Source: DASSUW01 sp963849695 (lineage in GTDB: Bacteria; Actinomycetota; Thermoleophilia; Solirubrobacterales; Solirubrobacteraceae). Taken from it: a stretch of DNA of 64,000 bases. The translations under genes were made by a program, and so were the position numbers. The DNA is taken from positions 18,491 through 82,490 of the forward strand of contig CAWKIT010000035.1 in assembly GCA_963849695.1 (NCBI GenBank). The letters are read 5' to 3'. Positions 42,826 through 50,638 of this stretch are shown piece after piece. The notes under the pieces were generated by a model. That model saw only the letters and a program-made list of their open reading frames with translations, was not told the DNA's origin and did not search any database. The stretch's first letter is position 1. Every line of letters starts with the position of its first letter.

Positions 42826-43883
42826 CGCCCGTAGGCGGCGGCGAACGCGCCGACGCGCTCGCGCACGGCCGCCTCGTCGAGCGAGAGGTGCTCGAGGATG
42901 GTGAAGCGGTCCGGCCGCGTGTCCGGCGCGCGCACGACCGCCTGGGCGAACTGCTCGTCGGTGAGCCCCAGGTCGGCCGGCGTGCGCGGCAGGCCGTGGC
43001 GGCGCAGGCAGTCGTCGATCCCGCCCGTCAGCCCGTCATCGCGGCGCAGGAACGACGTGAACAGGCTCGCCGCTCCCGCCAGCTCGCCGTGGTGCGCGGT
43101 GTCCGGGAAGAGCGCGTCGATCGCGTGCAGGATCTCGTGGTCGGCGCCGCTGCACGGGCGGCTCGAGCCGGCGGTCGCCATCGCCAGGCCCGAGAGCACG
43201 AGCGCCTCCGCGAGAGCGATCAGGAATCCCTCGTCGTCGATGCCGTCCTCGCGGTGCACCACCGACGTGGCGGCCACGCGCGCGAACGTCACCGCGACGC
43301 CGTCGACCGCCTCGCCGCGCTCGCGCTCGGCCAGCCGCCAGTCGGCGATCGCCGACAGGTTGCTGATCGCGTCGCCGATCCCCGACCGCCGCATCGCCGG
43401 CTCGCTGCGGCGCACGTAGTCGAGGTCGACCACGACCGCGATCGGCATCTGGACGCCGTAGGAGGCCTTGCGGCCCGCATCGTCGTCGAGCGAAGCCACC
43501 GGCGAGGCGATGCCGTCGTGCGCGAGGCTGGTCGCGACCGCCACCACCGGCAGGCCGGACAGGCTGGCCGCGTACTTGGCGACATCCAGCGTGCGGCCGC
43601 CGCCGACCCCGACGACCGCGTCGTAGAAGCCCTGGCGCAGCCGCGCCGCGAGGTCGGCGCCCGCCTGCACGGAGCCGCCCACCACGTCCCAGATCTCCCC
43701 GTTGCGCAGCTGCGGCCTCAGCGTGGCGGCTATCTCCTCACCCAGCCCCGGCCCCACGATCACCGCCACGTGGCCGCCGCGCGAGATGCGCCGGTCGGCG
43801 AGCAGCGGCGCCAGCCCCGCCACCGCTCCCGGCCCGATGTCGATCGTGAGCGGCGTGCCGACCATGCGGGTCAGCAGCGGCAC
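42822..43883 (-). CDS. Glycerol-1-phosphate dehydrogenase-like (AraM/EgsA) iron/zinc alcohol dehydrogenase-fold enzyme
   Basis: This 353-aa protein has the nucleotide loop GVGGGRTLDVAKYAASLSG at about residue 95. The metal ligands are spread over SLAHDGIASPVASLD (Asp), GADHEILHAID (His) and PDTAHHGELAGAA (His), as in AraM and archaeal G1P dehydrogenase. It would reduce dihydroxyacetone phosphate to sn-glycerol-1-phosphate or act on a similar phospho-ketose. Its neighbours are a nucleotidyltransferase and a CDP-alcohol transferase, so the product is probably activated with CTP and transferred. GTG 43883 (VPLLTRMV) is preferred; ATG 43865 is the alternative. Confidence 0.85.
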   Translation of the reverse strand: MPLLTRMVGTPLTIDIGPGAVAGLAPLLADRRISRGGHVAVIVGPGLGEEIAATLRPQLRNGEIWDVVGGSVQAGADLAARLRQGFYDAVVGVGGGRTLDVAKYAASLSGLPVVAVATSLAHDGIASPVASLDDDAGRKASYGVQMPIAVVVDLDYVRRSEPAMRRSGIGDAISNLSAIADWRLAERERGEAVDGVAVTFARVAATSVVHREDGIDDEGFLIALAEALVLSGLAMATAGSSRPCSGADHEILHAIDALFPDTAHHGELAGAASLFTSFLRRDDGLTGGIDDCLRRHGLPRTPADLGLTDEQFAQAVVRAPDTRPDRFTILEHLSLDEAAVRERVGAFAAAYGR

Positions 43884-44602
43884 GCGACCTCCCGCGCCCG
43901 CTCGAGGTCGCGCCCGTCGTCGACCTCGACCCACTCGACGCTGCCGATCGGCGCGATCCCCACGCGGCCGCCGCGGTTCGCGAACTCCTGGAAGCCGTCC
44001 TCGTAGTAGAGCGACGGGTCGCGCCGCCAAGTGGCCTCCAGGGCGTCCGCGAGCGGCGCCGCCGCCGCCGGCTCGATCAGCGACACGCCGATGTACTCGC
44101 CGTGCGCGGTCGCCGGGTCGAGCCCCTTGTGGATGCGGTCCAACGAGCCCTCGGCGGTGACGTGGACCTTCATCTCCTCCTCGCCCAGCGGCTTGGAGTC
44201 GTCGACCGCGATCAGCAGCTCGGGCCCGCGCGCCTCGAGCAGCGTCTCCTCGACCGAGGCGGGATGGACGGTGTCGCCGTTGGCCAGCAGCACGCCCTCC
44301 GCGAGCGCGTCGCGCGCGCACCACAGCGAGTAGGCGTTGTTCCACTCGAGCGCGCGCGGGTTGTAGACGAGCTCGATGCGCAGGCCGTGGCGGCGCTCGA
44401 GGGCGGGAACGCGCTCGGCCAGCCGCTCGTGCGCGTAGCCGCTGACCACCACCGCCTGCTCGAGGCCGACGCGGCGGAAGTTGCCCAGCGCGACGTCGAG
44501 GATCGTGCGATCGCCGTCGACGCCGAGCAGCGTCTTCGGCAGCTCCGCGGTCTCGGCGCCCAGCCGCGTGCCGGCGCCGGCCGCGAGCACGAGGCCGATC
44601 AC
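43871..44602 (-). CDS. Nucleotidyltransferase for a phospho-alcohol or sugar phosphate
   Basis: This 243-aa protein starts IGLVLAAGAGTRLGAETAEL, the NTP-binding loop, with PKTLL lysine, LLANGDTVHP as the metal-site Asp, and WVEVDDGRDLERAREVA near the end. This resembles inositol-1-phosphate and phosphocholine cytidylyltransferases more than hexose-1-phosphate enzymes. It would activate the phosphate made by the dehydrogenase with CTP. The stop lies inside the start region of that gene (13-bp overlap), so the order nucleotidyltransferase-dehydrogenase-CDP-alcohol transferase is one operon. Confidence 0.85.
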   Translation of the reverse strand: MIGLVLAAGAGTRLGAETAELPKTLLGVDGDRTILDVALGNFRRVGLEQAVVVSGYAHERLAERVPALERRHGLRIELVYNPRALEWNNAYSLWCARDALAEGVLLANGDTVHPASVEETLLEARGPELLIAVDDSKPLGEEEMKVHVTAEGSLDRIHKGLDPATAHGEYIGVSLIEPAAAAPLADALEATWRRDPSLYYEDGFQEFANRGGRVGIAPIGSVEWVEVDDGRDLERAREVACRC

Positions 44603-44645
44603 CGACCCTCGTCCCCCTCCGGCTCGTGCGTGAGCGGCGGTGCCG

Positions 44646-45311
44646 TCACTGGCCCTCGTCCTCCTCGTCCTCGTACTCGAGCGGGCGCTGCACGCGGCCG
44701 ACCGCGAGCCAGCCGTAGACCGCCTCGCCGACGAACGCGGCGCCCAGCACGGCGGCGGCGACGTAGTACCCGGCCGGAAGCGTCCCGAGCGCGAGCAGGA
44801 GCACGGCCACGACCAGCCGTCCGTCCCACCCGCCGCCGAGCAGGCTCACCCAGCGCGCGGGCACCACGCCGCGATGCCGCAGCCGGTACACGAGGTCGTA
44901 GTGGCGGAACGTCAGCGCGGCCAGCAGCGCGAACGCGGCCGGGTAGGCGTCCGCCCCCTCGAGGCCCGCGATCCAGATCAGCGCCGAGTACTCGGTCGCG
45001 CGCAGCAGCGGCGGCTCGGCCCAGCTGACGCGGGCGCGCGGGCGCGAGCCGCTCGAGGCACCCGCCGCCAGCACCACCCACGCGACCAGTCCGGCCGCGG
45101 CCGCATCCGAGACGTCGGTGCCCGCGAACGCGGCGACGGCGAGCAGCGGGAGCAGGGCGGCGGCGATCAGCAGCGGCGCGGGCACGCGCGCGATCGGCCG
45201 CGCCAGCGCACCCAGGGCCAGCGCCAGCGGCCCGTCGTCCCGGTAGACCGGGATCGGCTCGGGCCGCGCCGCCGGCGCGGCGGCGCGCACGTCTGCCGCG
45301 GCCGCGCTCAT
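44646..45311 (-). CDS. DUF5941-like membrane protein
   Basis: This 221-aa protein has about six membrane segments after a cytoplasmic start with PIPVYRDDGPLALALGAL. RVSWAEPPLLRATEYSALIW and VPARWVSLLGGGWDGRLVVA are conserved-looking loops. Its C-terminus is acidic. The pattern fits DUF5941 proteins, which in other actinobacteria I recall as fused to the CDP-alcohol transferase encoded just upstream; here they are separate and overlap by ATGA. Its function is unknown, presumably in the same lipid- or polymer-headgroup pathway. Confidence 0.78.
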   Translation of the reverse strand: MSAAAADVRAAAPAARPEPIPVYRDDGPLALALGALARPIARVPAPLLIAAALLPLLAVAAFAGTDVSDAAAAGLVAWVVLAAGASSGSRPRARVSWAEPPLLRATEYSALIWIAGLEGADAYPAAFALLAALTFRHYDLVYRLRHRGVVPARWVSLLGGGWDGRLVVAVLLLALGTLPAGYYVAAAVLGAAFVGEAVYGWLAVGRVQRPLEYEDEEDEGQ

Positions 45312-47065
45312 CGCACCGACCGGAGCACCCGGCCCGTCTGGGTGTACACGCCCGCGATCGCCGCGCACACGAGCAGGACGACGAAGGTCGTGCGCGGCGT
45401 GAACAGCGCGGCCGTGATCGAGATCACGGCGAACCGCTCGCCGATCGGGAACGCCACGATCCGCTTGATCCAGCGCACGCCGGGCGCGCGGTCGAGCCTT
45501 CGCCACGCGGACAGCGCCCGGTCGGCGGCCGACCGCCGGCGCTCCGGCTCGGGCGCGGCTTCCCTGCCGCGGCGCGAGGCGGCCGCGGCGCCCGGCAGGT
45601 CGAGCGGCTGCTCGATCGGGGGATGGACGGTGGTGCGGAGCGCCTGCTGCTGGCTGGTGCCGAACGAGAAGTCGGACATGTGGCGGACCGTCTGGGCCGT
45701 GAGCGCCGCGCACGCGAGCAGCCACACCGGGTCGCCCATCCGGCCGGCGCCGATCGCGAGCCCCGCGAACGCGAGGTACTCCTTCCCGCGGTCGAACACC
45801 GAGTCCAGCCAGGCGCCGAGCTTCGAGAACGTGCGCGTGTAGCGGGCGAGCTGGCCGTCGACGCAGTCGGTGGTGAACGCGATCTGCAGCAGCACCGCGC
45901 CCGCGATCAGGCCCCAGCGCTCGCCGGTCGCAAACGCTGCCGCCGCCAGCACGCCGATCAGCATCGAGGCCGTGGTCACCTGGTTCGGCGTGAGGCCGCG
46001 ACGCGCCGCCCAGCGCGCGATGTAGCGTGAGTACGGGCTGACGAAGAACGTCGTGAAGAAGCCGTCGGTGCCCTTGACGGCGGAGTCGAGCAGTACGCGG
46101 TCCTCGTCGATCTCCTCGATCTCGTCCGCGGCGCGGGCGGCGCCGTCAGCGGTCAGCGGCCGGCTCCAGTAGAGCCGCCGGACGTGGGTGGCGCCGAGCT
46201 GCGCTCCGCTGCGCACGAGCCCGACCAGCAGCAGCGCCACCGCGTCGTCGGAGGCGGCCGTCACCCGCTCCCGGACGCGCGCCTCGTCCTCGGGCGAGAG
46301 CACGACGCGGGCGCCGTCCTCCTCGTCCTCCACCCGGGCGGCCTCCTCGAGCTCGCCACCGGCCGCCAGCCGCGCCACCGCAGACCGCCAGGATGCCTCC
46401 TTGCGCTCGAGCTCCTCGAACCACGAGGCGGGCGGCGCGCCGGCCAGCGGGGCGAGGCGGCGCGCGGCCTCCACGAGCGCCGGGATGTCGGCCGGCGCGA
46501 CCTTGAGAACACCGAGGAACGTCCCGGTCGGGCGGTACACCGCGTGGTAGGCCGAGGCGGCGCTGATCAAGCGCCCGCGGCGGTTGCGGATGCGGAACAC
46601 CATCGTGCGGTAGCGGCCGCCGGCGAGCACGCCGGTCGCCACGCGCGGGTCGGCGAGCACGCCGGCCAGCGCCGCGTCGTGCGTGACGATGTCGCCGTAT
46701 GCCGCGACGAGGCCGCCGTCGCCGTTGCCGTCGGCGAGCTCGGCGAGCACGCCGAGGTCGCTCGGGACATCCGGCGAGGTGAGCACCTCGGCCGCTGCTC
46801 CGAGCGCGGCTCGCACATCCGGGACCCAGGCCGGGCGGGTCACCACCACCGTGCGCTGGACGCCGAGCGCCGCCAGCTGGCCGACGAGCCGGCCGAGCAC
46901 CGTGCCGCCGTGCCAGGGCAGCAGCGCGGCGGGCCCGCCGTCGCCCGCGGGGGCGGTTGCGAACAGCACGGCGGCGGCGATCGAGGTGCCGCCGCGGGCC
47001 GCGGGCGGCGTGGTCGAGCCCGCCCGCGACACTACCGCGCTCCTGTCACTCAACCCGCTGGTCAA
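45308..47065 (-). CDS. Nucleotidyltransferase-like/CDP-alcohol phosphatidyltransferase fusion
   Basis: This is a 585-aa protein. Residues about 28-200 form a NTP-transferase-like domain (TSIAAAVLFATAPAG, LLPWHGGTVLGRLVGQL) that lacks a clear GxGxR loop and may be inactive. Residues about 345-560 are a CDP-alcohol transferase with DCVDGQLARYT, then G and WLDSVFDRG: the full D-x2-D-G-x2-A-R-x8-G-x3-D-x3-D motif. It would condense a CDP-activated polyol with a second alcohol. TTG 47065 is used because a TAGGCT box lies 9 nt upstream; a later GTG is possible. It heads the six-gene run down to 41219. Confidence 0.85.
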   Translation of the reverse strand: MTSGLSDRSAVVSRAGSTTPPAARGGTSIAAAVLFATAPAGDGGPAALLPWHGGTVLGRLVGQLAALGVQRTVVVTRPAWVPDVRAALGAAAEVLTSPDVPSDLGVLAELADGNGDGGLVAAYGDIVTHDAALAGVLADPRVATGVLAGGRYRTMVFRIRNRRGRLISAASAYHAVYRPTGTFLGVLKVAPADIPALVEAARRLAPLAGAPPASWFEELERKEASWRSAVARLAAGGELEEAARVEDEEDGARVVLSPEDEARVRERVTAASDDAVALLLVGLVRSGAQLGATHVRRLYWSRPLTADGAARAADEIEEIDEDRVLLDSAVKGTDGFFTTFFVSPYSRYIARWAARRGLTPNQVTTASMLIGVLAAAAFATGERWGLIAGAVLLQIAFTTDCVDGQLARYTRTFSKLGAWLDSVFDRGKEYLAFAGLAIGAGRMGDPVWLLACAALTAQTVRHMSDFSFGTSQQQALRTTVHPPIEQPLDLPGAAAASRRGREAAPEPERRRSAADRALSAWRRLDRAPGVRWIKRIVAFPIGERFAVISITAALFTPRTTFVVLLVCAAIAGVYTQTGRVLRSVR

Positions 47066-47074
47066 AGCCGTCGG

Positions 47075-47105
47075 AGCCTAGCGTTCCGCCGGTCGGAGGT
47101 AGGCT
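47075..47105. promoter_or_regulatory. Mirrored divergent TAGGCT promoters
   Basis: On the minus strand TAGGCT (47080 to 47075) is 9 nt before TTG 47065. On the plus strand TAGGCT (47100-47105) is 9 nt before ATG 47115. The identical hexamer and spacing start two transcripts from a 49-bp gap. Confidence 0.55.
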
Positions 47106-47114
47106 GGCTGCGGG

Positions 47115-48104
47115 ATGAAGCGCGAGCAGCTGCCGCCGCACAAGACTGCCACGTTCGTGATGAGGCGCTGGCAGGCCATGTACGTGTCAGTGAACAAGGC
47201 CGCGTGCACGAGCCTCAAGTGGCTGGTCGCGGAATTGCAGGACGAGGACCCCGCGCGGTTCCACCGCTCGCTCAGCCGCGAGGTCACGCCGACGATGACG
47301 ATCCATCGCCGGCACCTGTGGCGGAAGACCCCGATGGCCAAGCGGCTGCCGGAGGGAGAGCTGGCCGCGATCTCGCCCGACGACGGATGGTTCGTGTTCG
47401 CCGTCGTGCGGCATCCGACGGCGCGCCTGTTCTCGGCCTGGCAGTCGAAGCTGCTCCTGCGCGAGCCGTGGTTCGTCGAGCAGTTCTCGGACGAGGAGTG
47501 GTTCCCGCGCCCGCCCGCCGGGGGCGACGACATCGTGAGCGAGTTCCAGCGCTTCGTTCGCATCGTGGCTGAGGATCCCGAGCAGCGGATCATGCGAAAC
47601 CGCCACTTCGCGCGGCAGGACTGGCTGCTGGCCGTCGACCGCATGCCGTACTCGCGGGTCTACAAGACGAGCGAGATCGGCGAGCTGCTCACGGACTTCG
47701 AGGCGCACGTGCGCGAGCGCGGCTACACGGGCGGCCCTCTGAAGCTGGCGCGCGCGAACGAGACGCCGCTGAAGCCGATCGCCGCCCTGTTCACGCCTGA
47801 GGTCCTCGACGCGTCCCGCGCCCTCTACGCCGACGACTTCGAGCGCTTCGGATACGACGACGCGCTTCCCGGCGGGCTCGACCCCGCCGGCCGCTATGAC
47901 GACGACGTGCTGTCCGAGATCGGTCGCCTCATCGAGCGTCAGGAGCGGATCAACGACCTCGCGCTGCGCGCGCAGCAGATCCAGGTGCGCGCGCGCGCGG
48001 CGGCCGCCGCGGCGAAGGCGCCGCCGAAGCCCCAGCCCTCGCGGGTGCGGCGGCTCGCGTGGCGCGCCAAGCGCAGGCTCGTCGCCGCTCGCCCGCGCGC
48101 GTAG
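47115..48104 (+). CDS. Sulfotransferase-family protein, paralogue of the fusion at 37731
   Basis: This 329-aa protein has the PAPS loop YVSVNKAACTSLKWLVAELQ at residue 23 and the second motif FAVVRHPTARLFSAWQSKLL at about 95. REPWFVEQFSDEEWFPRPPA follows. Both motif regions align well with the first half of the sulfotransferase-GT2 fusion, so one arose from the other by duplication. A basic alanine-rich C-terminal tail (about 290-329) may bind membrane or nucleic acid. It starts the plus-strand run of two GT4 genes and a methyltransferase. Confidence 0.87.
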   Translation: MKREQLPPHKTATFVMRRWQAMYVSVNKAACTSLKWLVAELQDEDPARFHRSLSREVTPTMTIHRRHLWRKTPMAKRLPEGELAAISPDDGWFVFAVVRHPTARLFSAWQSKLLLREPWFVEQFSDEEWFPRPPAGGDDIVSEFQRFVRIVAEDPEQRIMRNRHFARQDWLLAVDRMPYSRVYKTSEIGELLTDFEAHVRERGYTGGPLKLARANETPLKPIAALFTPEVLDASRALYADDFERFGYDDALPGGLDPAGRYDDDVLSEIGRLIERQERINDLALRAQQIQVRARAAAAAAKAPPKPQPSRVRRLAWRAKRRLVAARPRA

Positions 48105-48187
48105 TACCGTGCCGCCGCCATGCGGTCGATCGTGATCCCGTCCAGGTACCGTGCCGCGGCCATGCGGTCGGTGGTGATGCCGGCCAA
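48104..48187 (+). repeat. 42-bp tandem duplication of promoter box and start codon
   Basis: Bases 48104-48145 and 48146-48187 are similar copies, each with TACCGT, a 9-nt gap and ATGCGGTCG. The period is 42 bp, so both ATGs (48120 and 48162) are in frame for the GT4 gene. Either copy could act as a leaderless start, giving proteins differing by 14 residues. Confidence 0.75.
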
Positions 48188-49415
48188 GCGGCGCGCGTAC
48201 CGCGCCCTGCGCGGCGCGCTGATCCGCTACGTGCACGCCGAGCCGCGCGAGGACGCGGGCGCCGGTCGCCGCGTGACGATCCTGATCGCGAGCGCGTGGG
48301 GGATGGGGGGCACGATCCGCGCTGCGCACAACCAGGCCAAGTACCTCGCCGCCCACGGCTACGACGTCGAGCTGCTGAGCGTCATGCGCTCGGTCGAGGA
48401 GCCGTTCTTCGGCGCGTTCCCACCCGGCGTGCGCGCGAGCGCGCTCGACGACCGGCGCCCGGGCGCCGTGCCGCGCCCGCTGCGACCGCTGCGCAAGACG
48501 CTGCGCAGGGTCCCGAGCGTGCTCATGCACCGCGCCGACCGCCGCGAGCGGATGTGGAACCTGTGGACCGACATCAAGGTCGTCCACGCCCTGCGCGGGC
48601 GGACCGGCTTCCTGGTCGCCACGCGGCCGGGTCTTAACATCCTCGCCGCCGATCTGTCGCCGCCGGGGATGACGGTCGTCGGCCTCGAGCAGATGAACCT
48701 CGGCCATCACGCCAAGGCGCTCAAGAAGGGCATGGCGCGCAGCTATGGCGGCCTCGACGCGCTGGTGGCGCTCACCGAGCAGGACCGGCAGGCGTACGAG
48801 AAGATGCTCGACGGCCGGGTGCGGCTCGAGGTGATCCCCAACACCGTGCACGACGTCTCGGGTCCGGCCGCCGACCTCGACAGCCGCACGATCCTGGCCG
48901 CCGGCCGGCTCGTACGCCAGAAGGGGTTCGACATGCTGATCGACGCCTTCGCGTCCGTGCACGCCGCGCATCCGGACTGGCGGTTGAAGATCTGCGGTGG
49001 CGGCGAGCTCAGGGACGTGCTGGCGGCGCAGGTGGCCGAGCGCGGGCTCGAGGGGGCGGTCGAGCTCGCGGGGCCGTGCGCGGACCTGCCCGGCGAGATC
49101 GAGCGCGCCTCGATCTACGCCCTCAGCTCGCGCTTCGAGGGCTTCCCGCTGGTGCTGCTGGAGGCGATGGGGAAGGGCATGGCGGTGGTCGCCTTCGACT
49201 GCCCGACCGGCCCGCGCGACATCATCGAGGACCGCGGCAACGGCGTGCTGGTGCCGCCGAAGGATGTCGATGCCTTCGCCGCCGGGCTGCGGGCGATGAT
49301 CGAGGACGAGGAGCTGCGGCGCCGGTGCGGGCCGGCCGCCGCCGAGACCGCGAAGCAGTACACGATCGAGGCCATCGGACCGCGGTGGGAGGCGTTGTTC
49401 CGGGACCTCGCCTGA
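48120..49415 (+). CDS. GT4-family glycosyltransferase
   Basis: This 431-aa GT-B enzyme has VTILIASAWGMGGTIRAAHN near residue 58 for the acceptor half. In the donor half, LAAGRLVRQKGFDMLIDAFA is at about 260, and YALSSRFEGFPLVLLEAMGK is the EX7E motif with both glutamates at about 337-345. It transfers a sugar from a nucleotide-sugar with retention. ATG 48120 and in-frame ATG 48162 lie in a tandem duplication, so the N-terminus is uncertain by 14 residues. A second GT4 gene with similar layout follows. Confidence 0.92.
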   Translation: MRSIVIPSRYRAAAMRSVVMPAKRRAYRALRGALIRYVHAEPREDAGAGRRVTILIASAWGMGGTIRAAHNQAKYLAAHGYDVELLSVMRSVEEPFFGAFPPGVRASALDDRRPGAVPRPLRPLRKTLRRVPSVLMHRADRRERMWNLWTDIKVVHALRGRTGFLVATRPGLNILAADLSPPGMTVVGLEQMNLGHHAKALKKGMARSYGGLDALVALTEQDRQAYEKMLDGRVRLEVIPNTVHDVSGPAADLDSRTILAAGRLVRQKGFDMLIDAFASVHAAHPDWRLKICGGGELRDVLAAQVAERGLEGAVELAGPCADLPGEIERASIYALSSRFEGFPLVLLEAMGKGMAVVAFDCPTGPRDIIEDRGNGVLVPPKDVDAFAAGLRAMIEDEELRRRCGPAAAETAKQYTIEAIGPRWEALFRDLA

Positions 49416-49432
49416 CGATCCGCCTGCTGATC

Positions 49433-50638
49433 ATGAACGCGTTCGCGGTCGGCGGGACCATCCGGGCCACGTTCACGCTGGCGGGCGCGCTCGCCGAGCG
49501 CGGCCACGACGTCGAGATCGTCAGCGTCAACCGGGCGCGCGAGGGTCCCGCGCTGCCGCCGCCCGCCGGCGTCAGGTTCCGGGCGCTGACCGACCTGCGC
49601 GACTCGAGCCTCGAGCGCCGGCCGGTCCAGCGGTGGCTGCACGGGCAGCCCAGCCGGCTGATCTCGTCGAACGATCTCCGCTATCGCAACTTCAGCCTGC
49701 TCACCGACATCGCGCTGCTGCGCTTCCTCGCCTCGGTGCGCGACGGCGTGCTGATCGGGACGCGGCCCGGGCTGAACCTGGCCATCGCGCACCTCGCGGC
49801 CGATTCGGTCGTGCGCGTGGGGCAGGACCACATGAACCTCAGCGGCTACACCGACGCCCTGCTCGCCCGCTTCGTCCAGGCCTACCCGCGACTGGACCTG
49901 GTGTCGGCGCTGACCGAGCGCGATGCCGTCGGCTACCGCGAGCTGCTCGGAGGCCGGCCGCCGGTCGAGGTCTTCCCGAACGCGGCACCGAACGTCGGCG
50001 GGCGGCGCGCGAGCCTGGATGACAAGGTGGTGATCGCCGCCGGCCGGCTGACGCGCCAGAAGGCGTTCGGCCGGCTGATCGACGCCTGGGCCGACCTCGC
50101 TCCGCGGCATCCCGACTGGCAGCTGCGGATCTTCGGCGAAGGCCCGAAGCGCCGGCCCCTGCGACGGCGGATCAGGCGGCGCAAGGTCCGCGACAGCGCG
50201 CGGATCGAGCACTTCACCGACCGCGTGCTGGACGAGTTCGAGCGCGCCTCGATCTACGCCATGACCTCGCGCCGCGAGGGCTTCCCGATGGTGCTGCTGG
50301 AGGCGATGGGGGTCGGGCTGCCGGTGGTGAGCGTCGACTGCTACACAGGCCCGCGCGACATCGTCACCGACGGAGTCGACGGCCGCATCGTCCCCGAGGA
50401 GGACCGGCCGGCGCTGGTGGAGGCACTGAGCGAGCTGATGAGCGACGACGCCAAGCGGAAGGAGTTCGGCGCTGCCGCGCTGCAGGCGGCGGAGCGCTAC
50501 GAGCCGGCGCAGATCGCGGCGCGCTGGGAGGCACGGCTGCAGGAGCTGAGCGTGGTCAAGCGGCCCGGGCGCCGCTCGATCGCCCGGCCGGTCCTGCAGG
50601 CGCTGCGGCTGCGGGCGGGGGAGGCGGTGCGCAAGTGA
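49433..50638 (+). CDS. GT4-family glycosyltransferase, paralogue of the preceding gene
   Basis: This protein of about 401 aa starts NAFAVGGTIRATFTLAGALA, has VVIAAGRLTRQKAFGRLIDA near residue 200 and the EX7E motif in YAMTSRREGFPMVLLEAMGV at about 280, as in the gene before it. The first strand (TIRLLI) lies before ATG 49433, and the only start-like codon ahead of it is CTG 49412, which would overlap the upstream stop. So translation may begin at CTG, and ATG 49433 is the conservative choice. Its stop overlaps the methyltransferase GTG by four bases. Confidence 0.87.
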   Translation: MNAFAVGGTIRATFTLAGALAERGHDVEIVSVNRAREGPALPPPAGVRFRALTDLRDSSLERRPVQRWLHGQPSRLISSNDLRYRNFSLLTDIALLRFLASVRDGVLIGTRPGLNLAIAHLAADSVVRVGQDHMNLSGYTDALLARFVQAYPRLDLVSALTERDAVGYRELLGGRPPVEVFPNAAPNVGGRRASLDDKVVIAAGRLTRQKAFGRLIDAWADLAPRHPDWQLRIFGEGPKRRPLRRRIRRRKVRDSARIEHFTDRVLDEFERASIYAMTSRREGFPMVLLEAMGVGLPVVSVDCYTGPRDIVTDGVDGRIVPEEDRPALVEALSELMSDDAKRKEFGAAALQAAERYEPAQIAARWEARLQELSVVKRPGRRSIARPVLQALRLRAGEAVRK

